This document shows positions 45,239-53,732 of a DNA stretch of 64,000 bases, piece after piece. The translations under genes and the position numbers were made by a program. Where the stretch lies: assembly GCA_026418275.1 (NCBI GenBank), contig JAOABQ010000011.1:1-64000 (forward strand). Reading direction: 5' to 3'. The notes under the pieces are model-generated. The model ran no database searches. It was not told the origin of the DNA and saw nothing but the letters and a program-made list of their open reading frames with translations. This DNA is from Clostridia bacterium (GTDB lineage Bacteria; Bacillota; Clostridia; Acetivibrionales; DSM-2933). The first letter of the stretch is position 1; the number at the start of each line of letters is the position of its first letter.

Positions 45239-47218
45239 ATGCTTGCTTTTGCACAAAAAAGGCAAAGAGTTATTGATTTGATCAAAGAGGCAAATGTCTT
45301 TGCAAGTCAGCAGCAATACGAGGAAATAAAAAATAGACTTCGGGATATTCTGGGAATGCTGGATCAAAGCAAAATGGTTATCGTTGTTTGCGGAGAGTTT
45401 AAAAGGGGAAAATCAAGCCTTCTGAATGCTTTGCTGGAGGAGAAAAGTCTTTTCCCGGTCAATGTAGATATTTCAACCAATGTTGTGACCAGTGTATCCT
45501 ATGGTGCGGTGGAAAAAATCACTGTAATCATGGGAAAAGGTGAAAATCAGGTGGAGAAGAAAATTAGCCGCCTGGAGATTCCCGATTACGTAACCGAGCA
45601 AAATAACAAAAGCAATATAAAAGAAGTGCAAATGCTCATCATCGAAACCCCCAATCCCAAATTAAAGGATGGACTGGTTTTTGTAGATACACCGGGGGTT
45701 GGAAGTCTGAATGCGGAGCATACGGCAATGGCATACGCGTTTATACCTAAAGCTGATGCAGTCATTTTTGTGAGTGATGCCGAGGCTCCCTTGATGAATT
45801 CGGAGCTCAATTTTATAAAGAGAATTTACAAGCATTGCAAGAATAACCTTTTTGTTTTAACTAAAATTGATAAGGCTTTGGATTACAATGAGATTATAAC
45901 AAGCAACCGGGAGAAGCTTTCAAATATCCTTGGGGGGGATAAAAACTCCTTTAAGATCATTCCGGTGTCCAATCTGGCTAAACAGGATTATATCCTTTCA
46001 AAGTGCAAGGAAGACCTGGAGGACAGCAATTTTGAGGAATTGGAAAAAAATATTTGGGATTTGGCTGGAGAACGGAACGGCAACAAGGTTTTAATGTCCG
46101 CATTAGGTGAACTCAGTAAAGTAGTAGCGGAGATGAAGACCCTAAGCCATGCGAATTGGAAAGCTTGCCAGCAGGACAGTGTCCAGGAATATAAAAACCA
46201 GGAAGCTAAATTTCAGGAAGCAATAGGGGAGAAACAGAGGCTCCTTGAAAATAATGCGGAATGGCAGGAACAACTGGCTATCGGAATAAGAACACTGCAA
46301 AGGAAAATTATGATTGGTCTGGAACAGGGAATTGCTGAAACAAAACAGCAATTTGCAGCATATCTGGAAGATAAAAAACTTTTGGGAAAACCGGAAGCGA
46401 TTGTAGATCTTGTAAGATCCGACTTGGGAGGCCTGATCTGTGACCTGGAAAAGCAGTTAAGTGCTGGGGCGTCTGCTTTGGAAGGTCAGATAGAGGATAA
46501 CATCGGAGTCAATATAGACTGTTTTGCTGTAGAACCGGCAGTGGTCAGCAGTGCGATAAGCCTGGATATTGAAAAGAAAATCGAATCGCAGAAAATGGTA
46601 AATAATGTGTTTGTAATAGGGCGTTCTGCCATGTTTACCGCTTCAGTCGGTTCAACCATTTCTGCCCTTGTGGGTGGAGCGGTAGGTGGAGCGATAGGAT
46701 TGACTTTCGGTGGAGTCACGGTTGTAGCTGGCGCTCAGGTAGGTGCTTTGATTGGTGGTAAGTTCGGCCTTATTTTAGGAAATATTATGGGCTTTAAAGA
46801 GGGTAAAAAGAATATTCAAAGTGCAGAAAAAAATGAAGTGACGAAAGTGATTATGCCCTTTATTGACGAAAAGGCAAAAAATATACGCTATATGCTGGAA
46901 GATGTTATTGTCAGGCTTGAACAGACAATGAAAAGTGATTTAAGACGTAAAATAAAACAGCAAAAGGATCATTATGAAAAGACGATCAACTCAGTACAGG
47001 ATTTGGTAAAGCTTTCGAAGGAACAGTCCTTAGTAAAAGCGGAGGAATTTAAAGGCCAGGTACAAAAATTGGAAAATCTTAATAATAAACTTCAACTTTT
47101 TGCAAAAGAAATGATGGCCAAACCGGGAACTGGCGGGCGGCCGGCACCGGCTGTCCAGCGGCCAGTACCCTCCCAAAGTCCGGGTGGACCGGCAGGTAAA
47201 AAAGCCGACTGGATTTAA
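45239..47218 (+). CDS. Dynamin-like GTPase with hydrophobic membrane segment
   Basis: A 659-residue bacterial dynamin-like protein. G1 CGEFKRGKSSLLNALL (about 51-66), G3 DTPGVGS (150-156) and G4 TKID (208-211) are intact. Long helical segments follow, and residues 456-518 form a glycine/alanine-rich hydrophobic stretch (SALVGGAVGGAIGL and more) like the membrane paddle of bacterial dynamins, flanked by coiled-coil-like helices. The C-terminus is a Pro-rich tail. Family members assemble on membranes and fuse or stabilise them. The ATG at 45239 is chosen with AAAGGTGG nine bases before it. It is paired with a second dynamin gene 54 bases downstream. Confidence 0.9.
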   Translation: MLAFAQKRQRVIDLIKEANVFASQQQYEEIKNRLRDILGMLDQSKMVIVVCGEFKRGKSSLLNALLEEKSLFPVNVDISTNVVTSVSYGAVEKITVIMGKGENQVEKKISRLEIPDYVTEQNNKSNIKEVQMLIIETPNPKLKDGLVFVDTPGVGSLNAEHTAMAYAFIPKADAVIFVSDAEAPLMNSELNFIKRIYKHCKNNLFVLTKIDKALDYNEIITSNREKLSNILGGDKNSFKIIPVSNLAKQDYILSKCKEDLEDSNFEELEKNIWDLAGERNGNKVLMSALGELSKVVAEMKTLSHANWKACQQDSVQEYKNQEAKFQEAIGEKQRLLENNAEWQEQLAIGIRTLQRKIMIGLEQGIAETKQQFAAYLEDKKLLGKPEAIVDLVRSDLGGLICDLEKQLSAGASALEGQIEDNIGVNIDCFAVEPAVVSSAISLDIEKKIESQKMVNNVFVIGRSAMFTASVGSTISALVGGAVGGAIGLTFGGVTVVAGAQVGALIGGKFGLILGNIMGFKEGKKNIQSAEKNEVTKVIMPFIDEKAKNIRYMLEDVIVRLEQTMKSDLRRKIKQQKDHYEKTINSVQDLVKLSKEQSLVKAEEFKGQVQKLENLNNKLQLFAKEMMAKPGTGGRPAPAVQRPVPSQSPGGPAGKKADWI

Positions 47219-47272
47219 GGTTATATGGTATGTTAGGAAGTATAAATCATGATGGATTAAGAGGGATTCAAT

Positions 47273-48847
47273 ATGGGATTGGCGGATCGGGTAGGTTTAT
47301 TTATCAATGAAGCAATTCAGATAACTTCACCCTATGAAGAAATGAAAATGTTAACACAGGAATTGAAAGAGCTAAAGAAGAGACTCAATGATCCTCTTCG
47401 GGTTGCAGTTGTAGGACTTATTAAAGCTGGCAAATCAACCCTTCTGAATGCTTTGTTGAAAGAAAAACTGCTTATAACAGGGAAGACGGAGACAACATAT
47501 ACGGTGAGTTGGTTTAAATACGGAGAGCAGCCCAGGATTTCGGTTGTCATGAAGGATGGAACGCAGCGGGAAGCGTCGATTGACGCTATTTCTTTTTGGA
47601 CTGAGCGTAATAGTGAAAAAGAAAATCCTGAACTCAATAACGTAAGATACGTGGAGATTTATTGTCCCAATCCTATTTTAAGGGAGATCGAATTTATTGA
47701 TACTCCCGGCTTGGGGTCTTCTTACGGTATTGATTCTCAAAATACCATGGACTTTTTAGGTTTTGACACAAATGAAGCCAGTGAAATTACAGTAGCAGAA
47801 GCATCTATGGCGGATGCAATTGTTTATGCGTTCAGTAAAGCGGTTGGCAGCAGTGATGAGGATGTTTTAACCGCATTTCAAGGGGACTCTTTTTCCAATT
47901 CTTCTCCCATTAATGCGGTTGGCGTACTGACTAAAGTTGACCTTTATTGGCAGGGAAATTCCGAAAACCCTATGACAACGGCAGAACCTATCGTTGAAAG
48001 ATATAAAAAGCACCCGGATATCAGCAGAGTATTATATACCATCCTTCCGATTAATGCACTTCTTGCGGAGGGATTCAGCGGTTCTTTTGAATATGAATGG
48101 GGAATATTGACAAGGCTAAGTGCGATAGATCCTGAAAGAATAAATAGCCTTCTCTTAAGAGCAAATAACTTTTGCACCAGAGAATATCCGGATATTCCTG
48201 TATCACCTGCGGAACGAACCTATCTTTATAAAAGAATGGGTCAATACGGTATATTTACTGCATTGGACGCAATACGCAACAGGTGCGGAAAAAATAATCT
48301 AAGAGAGCTTGTATATGAAAAAAGCGGGATACCTGCACTTGCTAACCTTATCAAACAACATTTCGGCAACCGGGCATTTCTTATCAAAATCCGTTATATT
48401 ATTACAAGGGTGAAGACTTTATGCTATGAACTTGAAAAATGTAATACTGCAGGGAACCCCAATGCGATGTATGTTTGTGAGTTTATCCGCAATGAAATGG
48501 AGAAAATGGAAGTCTCTGAGCATGCCTTTAGGGAACTGGAAGTTCTTCAGCTTTATTACAACAATAAAGTAAGTCTTGAGGACGATGAAGTGACAGACCT
48601 TTTAAATATTACTGGGGAATACGGTTATAGCTGCGAAGCAAGACTTGGTATGACAAAAGGGGCTTCTATTGAAGAGCTTTTAAAGACTGCAAGGCTAAAA
48701 TCCGAGTTGTGGAATGCAAGAGCAAACCAATACGGAAACTCGAGCTTTTATGAGAAAACAGCCAGAGTATTGGCCAGGTCCTGTGATGTAATGGTTCATC
48801 ACCTCCAGTTCTTAGCAGGTTATGAATATGTAAGGGGCGGAAAATAG
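47273..48847 (+). CDS. Second dynamin-like GTPase, no membrane segment
   Basis: A 524-residue GTPase with G1 GLIKAGKSTLLNALL (48-62), G3 DTPGLGS (143-149) and G4 LTKVD (219-223). The remainder is helical, without the Gly-rich hydrophobic stretch of the upstream protein. Pairs of dynamin-like proteins in which one partner binds membrane and the other regulates it are known from bacteria (for example LeoA/LeoBC and DynA/DynB types), and this looks like such a pair. SD GAGGG precedes the ATG. Confidence 0.88.
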   Translation: MGLADRVGLFINEAIQITSPYEEMKMLTQELKELKKRLNDPLRVAVVGLIKAGKSTLLNALLKEKLLITGKTETTYTVSWFKYGEQPRISVVMKDGTQREASIDAISFWTERNSEKENPELNNVRYVEIYCPNPILREIEFIDTPGLGSSYGIDSQNTMDFLGFDTNEASEITVAEASMADAIVYAFSKAVGSSDEDVLTAFQGDSFSNSSPINAVGVLTKVDLYWQGNSENPMTTAEPIVERYKKHPDISRVLYTILPINALLAEGFSGSFEYEWGILTRLSAIDPERINSLLLRANNFCTREYPDIPVSPAERTYLYKRMGQYGIFTALDAIRNRCGKNNLRELVYEKSGIPALANLIKQHFGNRAFLIKIRYIITRVKTLCYELEKCNTAGNPNAMYVCEFIRNEMEKMEVSEHAFRELEVLQLYYNNKVSLEDDEVTDLLNITGEYGYSCEARLGMTKGASIEELLKTARLKSELWNARANQYGNSSFYEKTARVLARSCDVMVHHLQFLAGYEYVRGGK

Positions 48848-48892
48848 TCAAAAAGGGTGCTTCCTGTAGGTAACCAAAAGAAGGGGGTATTT

Positions 48893-49726
48893 ATGTTAAG
48901 TGATTCAAATAAAAAGAAGCTGATGATATCCATTTTACTGGTATCATTTTCACCTTTATTGATTTTAACAGTGTTCCAAACAGTATATTTTGGTAAAATT
49001 TTAGAAAGAGAAGCTGTTCGTGAGGTAAATGTAGTTATAAAAGAAAACTCAAAAGCACAGCTGGAAAAAATATTGAATGAGGATCAAAATTTAAAGAGCT
49101 TAAATAAGGAGATGCTCATAAACCTGGTTGATCGGGTTAATGGAGAAAATAAATCAGTCATTGAAAAACAAGCCGGCCTTAAGTCAAAAGATTACATACC
49201 CCTTGGAATCATACTTTTCATTCTGTTTGTTTTATGCGGGGTCCTTTCCCTCTCTGTTTCCGGATGGATATTCAAGGAGATTCGTCAAGTAACAAAAAAA
49301 ATAAAGGAAGCGTCGTCATTAAAGGAAAAATCTCTTGGGAGTGGCATAAAGGAAACAAACACAATCCCAGTTAAGACTACAACTTCAAATGAAATTACGG
49401 TTCATAAGGACAAGCTGGTATCTGACCTTATTGACCAAAGAGACCAGCTAAGAATTAATTTGGATAGCGCAAGTGGGGATATGGCTGTATTTATTTCCTC
49501 GGTATACAAGAAGCTTGGAAAGGTTCTTAAGAATAACGGTATCGAACCGCTGGAGGATAGCGGCAGGTACAACAGCACTTATCAGGTTGTTGCAGGTACA
49601 AAGGAAACAAACGACAGATTATTGGATGAAACCATCGTAGAAACTTTCCGGCCGGGTTACCGGCTTGGAGATACGGTTATCCGGCCTCAGGAAGTTATTA
49701 TATATGCATATGTAGAAAACAGGTAG
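48893..49726 (+). CDS. Membrane-anchored GrpE-like nucleotide exchange protein
   Basis: A 277-residue protein. Helix 1 spans about 11-33; residues 34-100 are hydrophilic and likely extracytoplasmic; helix 2 spans about 101-127; then an amphipathic HAMP-like stretch and a coiled coil (about 125-215). The C-terminus (about 215-275: LEDSGRYNSTYQVV, VETFRPGYRLGDTVIRPQEV) matches the beta domain of GrpE, the part that opens the Hsp70 nucleotide pocket. Ordinary GrpE is cytosolic and lacks membrane helices. Last gene of the operon that begins with an Hsp70, so it is the probable partner of that protein. ATG at 48893 follows AAGGGGG; an upstream in-frame start is less likely. Confidence 0.8.
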   Translation: MLSDSNKKKLMISILLVSFSPLLILTVFQTVYFGKILEREAVREVNVVIKENSKAQLEKILNEDQNLKSLNKEMLINLVDRVNGENKSVIEKQAGLKSKDYIPLGIILFILFVLCGVLSLSVSGWIFKEIRQVTKKIKEASSLKEKSLGSGIKETNTIPVKTTTSNEITVHKDKLVSDLIDQRDQLRINLDSASGDMAVFISSVYKKLGKVLKNNGIEPLEDSGRYNSTYQVVAGTKETNDRLLDETIVETFRPGYRLGDTVIRPQEVIIYAYVENR

Positions 49727-49746
49727 AAGCTTACCTGTTTTTTTAT
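49719..49746 (+). terminator. Terminator of the Hsp70-dynamin operon
   Basis: AACAGGTA gaagc TTACCTGTT followed by TTTTT; the stem includes the stop codon of the GrpE-like gene. Confidence 0.9.
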
Positions 49747-50034
49747 TAAAAATTCAGCCAAAATAGTATAATAAATGCCAAGCTGTACAAGTGCAAATTG
49801 TCTTTACATGTTGTATCATAGAATTAACAGTAAAGTTTCTGTAGAATACGTTTTCTAATTTATCTGAATGCAGTTTTGGTAAACACTGATAATTATAAAG
49901 ATTCGAAAAAGTTTTATTCATTTTTCATTTGTAAAGTAGATAGAGAATGGTTTATAAAGTGTGGGGTAAAGGTATGAGCCATATATAGGGGGTTTGCTTT
50001 ATAAAATCAGTGTTTGCATTAACTAAATATTAAA
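49747..50034 (+). other. Gene-free segment between two terminators
   Basis: About 290 AT-rich bases bounded by the operon terminator and by a second, very strong one at 50035. No open frame of note (an ATG at 49975 reads only four codons). The second terminator has no evident gene to end, so a small untranslated RNA could be transcribed here. Confidence 0.35.
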
Positions 50035-50080
50035 AAAGTAAGAGAAGGAATGTGGGAGATTCCTTCTCTTACTTTTTTTG
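50035..50080 (+). terminator. Strong intrinsic terminator without an obvious gene
   Basis: AAGTAAGAGAAGGAAT pairs with ATTCCTTCTCTTACTT around GTGGGAG, followed by TTTTTT. Confidence 0.93.
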
Positions 50081-50105
50081 TTTGTTTTTTGAAAAAGGCT
50101 CTATC

Positions 50106-50140
50106 CTAAGTATAAACAATGATAAAAAATTTATACTTAG
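50106..50140 (+). repeat. Operator-like inverted repeat upstream of the helicase-like gene
   Basis: CTAAGTATAAA (50106-50116) and TTTATACTTAG (50130-50140) are perfect 11-bp inverted copies, 13 bases apart. A TTGAAA (about 50087) lies at promoter distance from the TATAAA inside the left arm, so a bound repressor could cover it. Confidence 0.5.
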
Positions 50141-50165
50141 AATTATATATAAAATATTCCTCCGG

Positions 50166-50174
50166 TGGTATAAT
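50166..50174 (+). promoter_or_regulatory. Extended -10 promoter of the helicase-like gene
   Basis: TGGTATAAT, an extended -10, 38 bases before the TTG start; the -35 is weak. Confidence 0.6.
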
Positions 50175-50211
50175 ATACTTAAATCATAGCTTGGAGAGGT
50201 AGGAAATTAAT

Positions 50212-52266
50212 TTGGAAGGCGATGTAAGGCGGTTCATTGAGCGTTTTGAACCGGATTCAAAAATGATATTGAAGGGACCCACCGGCTCAGGAAAATCTAC
50301 CATGCTTTTAGAAAGATATAAATATATGGTGGATGAGCTTGGAATTCCCAGTGAAAAAATATTGATTTTATTACTAAACAGATCACAGTCACTGGAATGG
50401 CGGTCAAAAACGGTTTTAAAAGCTTCCGGAGCCGTTTGGAGAACATCTTATTATGGGTTTATTCAGGGAGAGATTAAAACATACTATCCCCTTATTCAAG
50501 AGAAATGTCCGGAAATTCAAGAGAAATCGGTTGTACCTGTTTTTCTGACATTTGAGTCTGCACAATTCCTGGTTGCAAAATCTATTGAATGGCGGAGGGA
50601 AAACAAAAACCTCTTTTCGTCTGTTACGTCGTATACCGACCGCATTGCGATAGACCTGACGTCAAACCTTGTTAAGGCGGCTACATCCGATATATCCTAT
50701 AATGAAATCGGTAAAAGACTCTATAATGCCCTCCAACTTAAAAGTGAAGAAAAAAAACAAATCTTTTATGATTGTGATGAAATCATAAGCGCCTATAGAA
50801 AAAAATGCCTGGAGCTGGGAATCTTCGATTTCGGTATGGCTGTGGAGCTTTACAATACATACTTATTTAAGGATGAAAGGTATAAGGCCCAATTGTTTTC
50901 ACGGGTGGAACACCTTGTAGTGGATAATATTGAGGAGTGTGTTCCCACGGAGATTGATTTTATTCAATCCTTAATTCCCAATCTCAAGAGTTGTTTTATG
51001 GGGTATAATCATGAAGGGGGATATGGGGAGGTTTTCGGAAGCAACCATGCTTATGTTAAGGAAAAGATTTTGGATAAATGCAGGATAGCAGAGCTAAATA
51101 TAAGTTATTCCTGTAAAGATTATATGGTTGAATTCTCGAAAGCTTTATTTGAGAATATTCATGATCTAAAGAAAAATAAGCTGGGCAAAAAGGTAGGAAT
51201 TGAAAGAGAACCTCCGCTGGAAATTCGGAGTGAAATGCTTGAACATGTAGCCCAGAAGATACTCACACTTGTCTTGGATCAAGGCTACATGCCTTCTGAT
51301 ATTACGATTCTTTCTACGTATGCAGATCCGGTTACCGAATTTGTAATTGGAAGGATTTTGGAAAAGCAAAGTATATTTATAAAAAATATAGTAAGAAAGG
51401 ATAAAGTTTTGGATAACCCTTTTTCAAAAGCGTTAATTACCCTTGCGAAACTCTGCCATCCTTCTTATGGGATTTTTCCAAACCGGGATGAGGTAAAGTC
51501 ATTGATCCGGCTCATTCTTAAGATTGATCCGGTAAGAAGCTCCATACTTGCAGGAGAAATCTGCAGCCAAAGACCCTTTGCAAGATTCCCCGATATCGAG
51601 TTTCCGGGTATAGTAGAAAGAGTAGGGTATTATAACATCGAAAAGTACGAGTATATAAGAAACTGGATCCGTGAATATAGAGAGCGTGAAAAGCCCCTGC
51701 CCATCAATGCGTTTTTGCAAAAGGTATTTTTGGAAGTATTGATTTCCAAAGATATTTCTGAGGGAGACATTTTGGAGGCAAAAAACCTTATTGACAGTGC
51801 ACAGAACTTCATAGATGTGGTTTCCAAGTTTAAAAACATCAATGTTAATAAAGGATTTATCGATATGGTGCGGGGGGGAATCAAGTCTGCCGAAAGCATC
51901 TTCGAGTTGGAGGAAAAGCTGTCAGGTGATTTTGTACTGCTTTCAACACCTTTAGCTTACCTTGCCGGTTCACTAAACAGTAAAGTGGTTATCATGACAA
52001 GTTTAAGCAGCAGAAATTGGACACCCCGAAGTATTAAAGAGTTAACCAATGTTCATGTATTAACTAAAACCTGGAATCCGGATCTGATTTATACCGAAGA
52101 AATGGAAGAGGAAAACCAGCGCAGATACCTGGCGCTTCTCATAAGGGCTATTTTAAAGCGTTGTGGGGACAAGCTGATTACCTATGAGTCCAATCTATCC
52201 GGAAACGGTTTTGAAAACGATGGGATATTATCTGAATATTTCAATGAAATACTGAGTTTAACATAA
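50212..52266 (+). CDS. UvrD/AddB-like superfamily 1 helicase homologue, probably degenerate
   Basis: A 684-residue protein starting at TTG with GGAGAGGTAGGAA upstream. Walker A GPTGSGKST (about 24-32) is intact. The Walker B region reads VVDNIEECVPTEIDFIQ where UvrD-type helicases have VDExQD, so the catalytic glutamate is Asn. A motif IV-like segment (DITILSTYADPV) and a motif VI-like segment (EEENQRRYLALLIRAI) with the two arginines are visible; motifs Ia-III are hard to see. No nuclease motif is present. It may bind ATP and DNA without normal unwinding, or form part of an AddAB-like complex. Single gene. Confidence 0.72.
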   Translation: MEGDVRRFIERFEPDSKMILKGPTGSGKSTMLLERYKYMVDELGIPSEKILILLLNRSQSLEWRSKTVLKASGAVWRTSYYGFIQGEIKTYYPLIQEKCPEIQEKSVVPVFLTFESAQFLVAKSIEWRRENKNLFSSVTSYTDRIAIDLTSNLVKAATSDISYNEIGKRLYNALQLKSEEKKQIFYDCDEIISAYRKKCLELGIFDFGMAVELYNTYLFKDERYKAQLFSRVEHLVVDNIEECVPTEIDFIQSLIPNLKSCFMGYNHEGGYGEVFGSNHAYVKEKILDKCRIAELNISYSCKDYMVEFSKALFENIHDLKKNKLGKKVGIEREPPLEIRSEMLEHVAQKILTLVLDQGYMPSDITILSTYADPVTEFVIGRILEKQSIFIKNIVRKDKVLDNPFSKALITLAKLCHPSYGIFPNRDEVKSLIRLILKIDPVRSSILAGEICSQRPFARFPDIEFPGIVERVGYYNIEKYEYIRNWIREYREREKPLPINAFLQKVFLEVLISKDISEGDILEAKNLIDSAQNFIDVVSKFKNINVNKGFIDMVRGGIKSAESIFELEEKLSGDFVLLSTPLAYLAGSLNSKVVIMTSLSSRNWTPRSIKELTNVHVLTKTWNPDLIYTEEMEEENQRRYLALLIRAILKRCGDKLITYESNLSGNGFENDGILSEYFNEILSLT

Positions 52267-52297
52267 AAATGCTGCCTTCGATACTGAAGGCAGCATT
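52264..52297. terminator. Hairpin terminator between convergent genes
   Basis: AATGCTGCCTTC pairs with GAAGGCAGCATT. The minus strand continues with TTTTTATG, so it serves mainly the X-dockerin gene on that strand; it can also end the helicase transcript. Confidence 0.85.
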
Positions 52298-52406
52298 AAA
52301 TTCGCGATTACAAAGTGTTTGTATTAATTTATAGTAAATGGCACATAAGCCATCCTAAAAGCAATTATCACATAGGTGTGTTCTCTAAAAGATTAATCTC
52401 TTGAAT

Positions 52407-53732
52407 CTAGAGGGCACCGCCATACCCTACAGGTAATGGATAGATGGAAGTATTAAAGTGAGTGATAATAACCATAATATCTGCCATATTAATTGCCTTA
52501 TCCATATTTAAATCCCTAGCTTCTTCATATTTTCCATCTCCCTCACTGCTGTTGTATAGCTCGATGATTTCCATAATATCTGACATATTGATAGCATTAT
52601 CCTGTACACCGTCAACCATCATATCTCCTGCCCAAATATCCAGCGGAGCATTCTGTGAACCGATTACCAAATCATTACCGTTAAGATTAAGTCCGGTTAT
52701 TGTGCGGGTCAAGTAGTTCGGTTTACTGATCTTAAGCGTATAACTTGAGCTTCGTTCGGGAACATTGGGAATCACAAAATATCCATTATCGGTGCTTGCG
52801 GAAAAGTTTGTTCCCTCCAATGAAACTTTAAAGCCGGAGGTTATGTGGGGAAATACACTCTCATCATACGGGAGATCCGGTTTTATATATCCGGAGATTT
52901 TATTAAGTCTTGCCGGCTGAGTAGTGAAGATCCAATCCCCCACATAGTGCACATATATATTTTCACCATTAGGGTTGTTTTCCTTAATAATTAGTCTGAA
53001 GATATAATCGGTGCCAGGTTCAAGGCCTTTGATCTCTACCGGAAAATCTGCAGTTTGGTTGGTGATTAAAGAATCGGTCTTCATATAAGAAGTTATCCAT
53101 TTCCGGTTAGGTTTGTATTCATAGTAAGCCTTAACTGAACGGGAGCCGATTATGTAAATGGTAGAATCCAGTAATGCACTGGTTGAAGTGATCTTGGATG
53201 CGGATTTTATATACCCTACAAACCCATCGGAAGGTAGAATGGGTGTTGGGGTTGGAATGGAACCGGATTCAGGAAGAGTCTTAAAGGTGACAATATTGGC
53301 TTTGTAATGCAAAGTATAATAATCGTCTAATAATACCCGGTAGCTGTATTCCGTGTCCGGCTTTAAACCTGTAATTCTTAATGAAGGGTAGTAAGACCTA
53401 TTAGGCCACTCTGAACCACCGATGATGATCGTCTTATCAGGCTGGCTGCTTTCCCAATACTCGAAAGTAGAGGTATATACATTTGATTGCATGCCGGGGA
53501 TGATCTCTCCATTGAACATTGCATTGGTTGAAGTAATACCGGTAGCTGGAAGCGTTTTTCCAGTTAAGAATGGAGGAATAGTTGGAGTAGGTGTAGGCTG
53601 CAGTGGTGGCATCATTTCGGAAGCCGCCGCATCTGTGGGCGGAGTTACCGCAGCAAGGAGCAAAACAGCGAAGATAAGGCATAGTGAAACCGACAAAGCT
53701 TTAAAAATCGTTTTTTTTCTTTTTTGAAACAC
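52407..53732 (-). CDS. Secreted FN3-like X-dockerin protein
   Basis: A 441-residue secreted protein: signal peptide (1-37), Pro/Thr linker, two fibronectin-III-like domains (about 56-153 and 168-272; phrases ITGLKPDTEYSYRVLL and IKGLEPGTDYIFRLII), an X module (279-365; ISGYIKPDL... TSGFKVSLEGT... PNYLTRTITGLNL) and a C-terminal dockerin (368-428; DNAINMSDIMEIIELYN and DKAINMADIMVIITHFN). No catalytic domain. The X-dockerin would tether it to a cohesin-bearing surface protein; FN3 domains in cellulosome-related proteins act as spacers or binding modules. The start is GTG with GGGGG about nine bases upstream. Confidence 0.8.
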   Translation of the reverse strand: MFQKRKKTIFKALSVSLCLIFAVLLLAAVTPPTDAAASEMMPPLQPTPTPTIPPFLTGKTLPATGITSTNAMFNGEIIPGMQSNVYTSTFEYWESSQPDKTIIIGGSEWPNRSYYPSLRITGLKPDTEYSYRVLLDDYYTLHYKANIVTFKTLPESGSIPTPTPILPSDGFVGYIKSASKITSTSALLDSTIYIIGSRSVKAYYEYKPNRKWITSYMKTDSLITNQTADFPVEIKGLEPGTDYIFRLIIKENNPNGENIYVHYVGDWIFTTQPARLNKISGYIKPDLPYDESVFPHITSGFKVSLEGTNFSASTDNGYFVIPNVPERSSSYTLKISKPNYLTRTITGLNLNGNDLVIGSQNAPLDIWAGDMMVDGVQDNAINMSDIMEIIELYNSSEGDGKYEEARDLNMDKAINMADIMVIITHFNTSIYPLPVGYGGAL

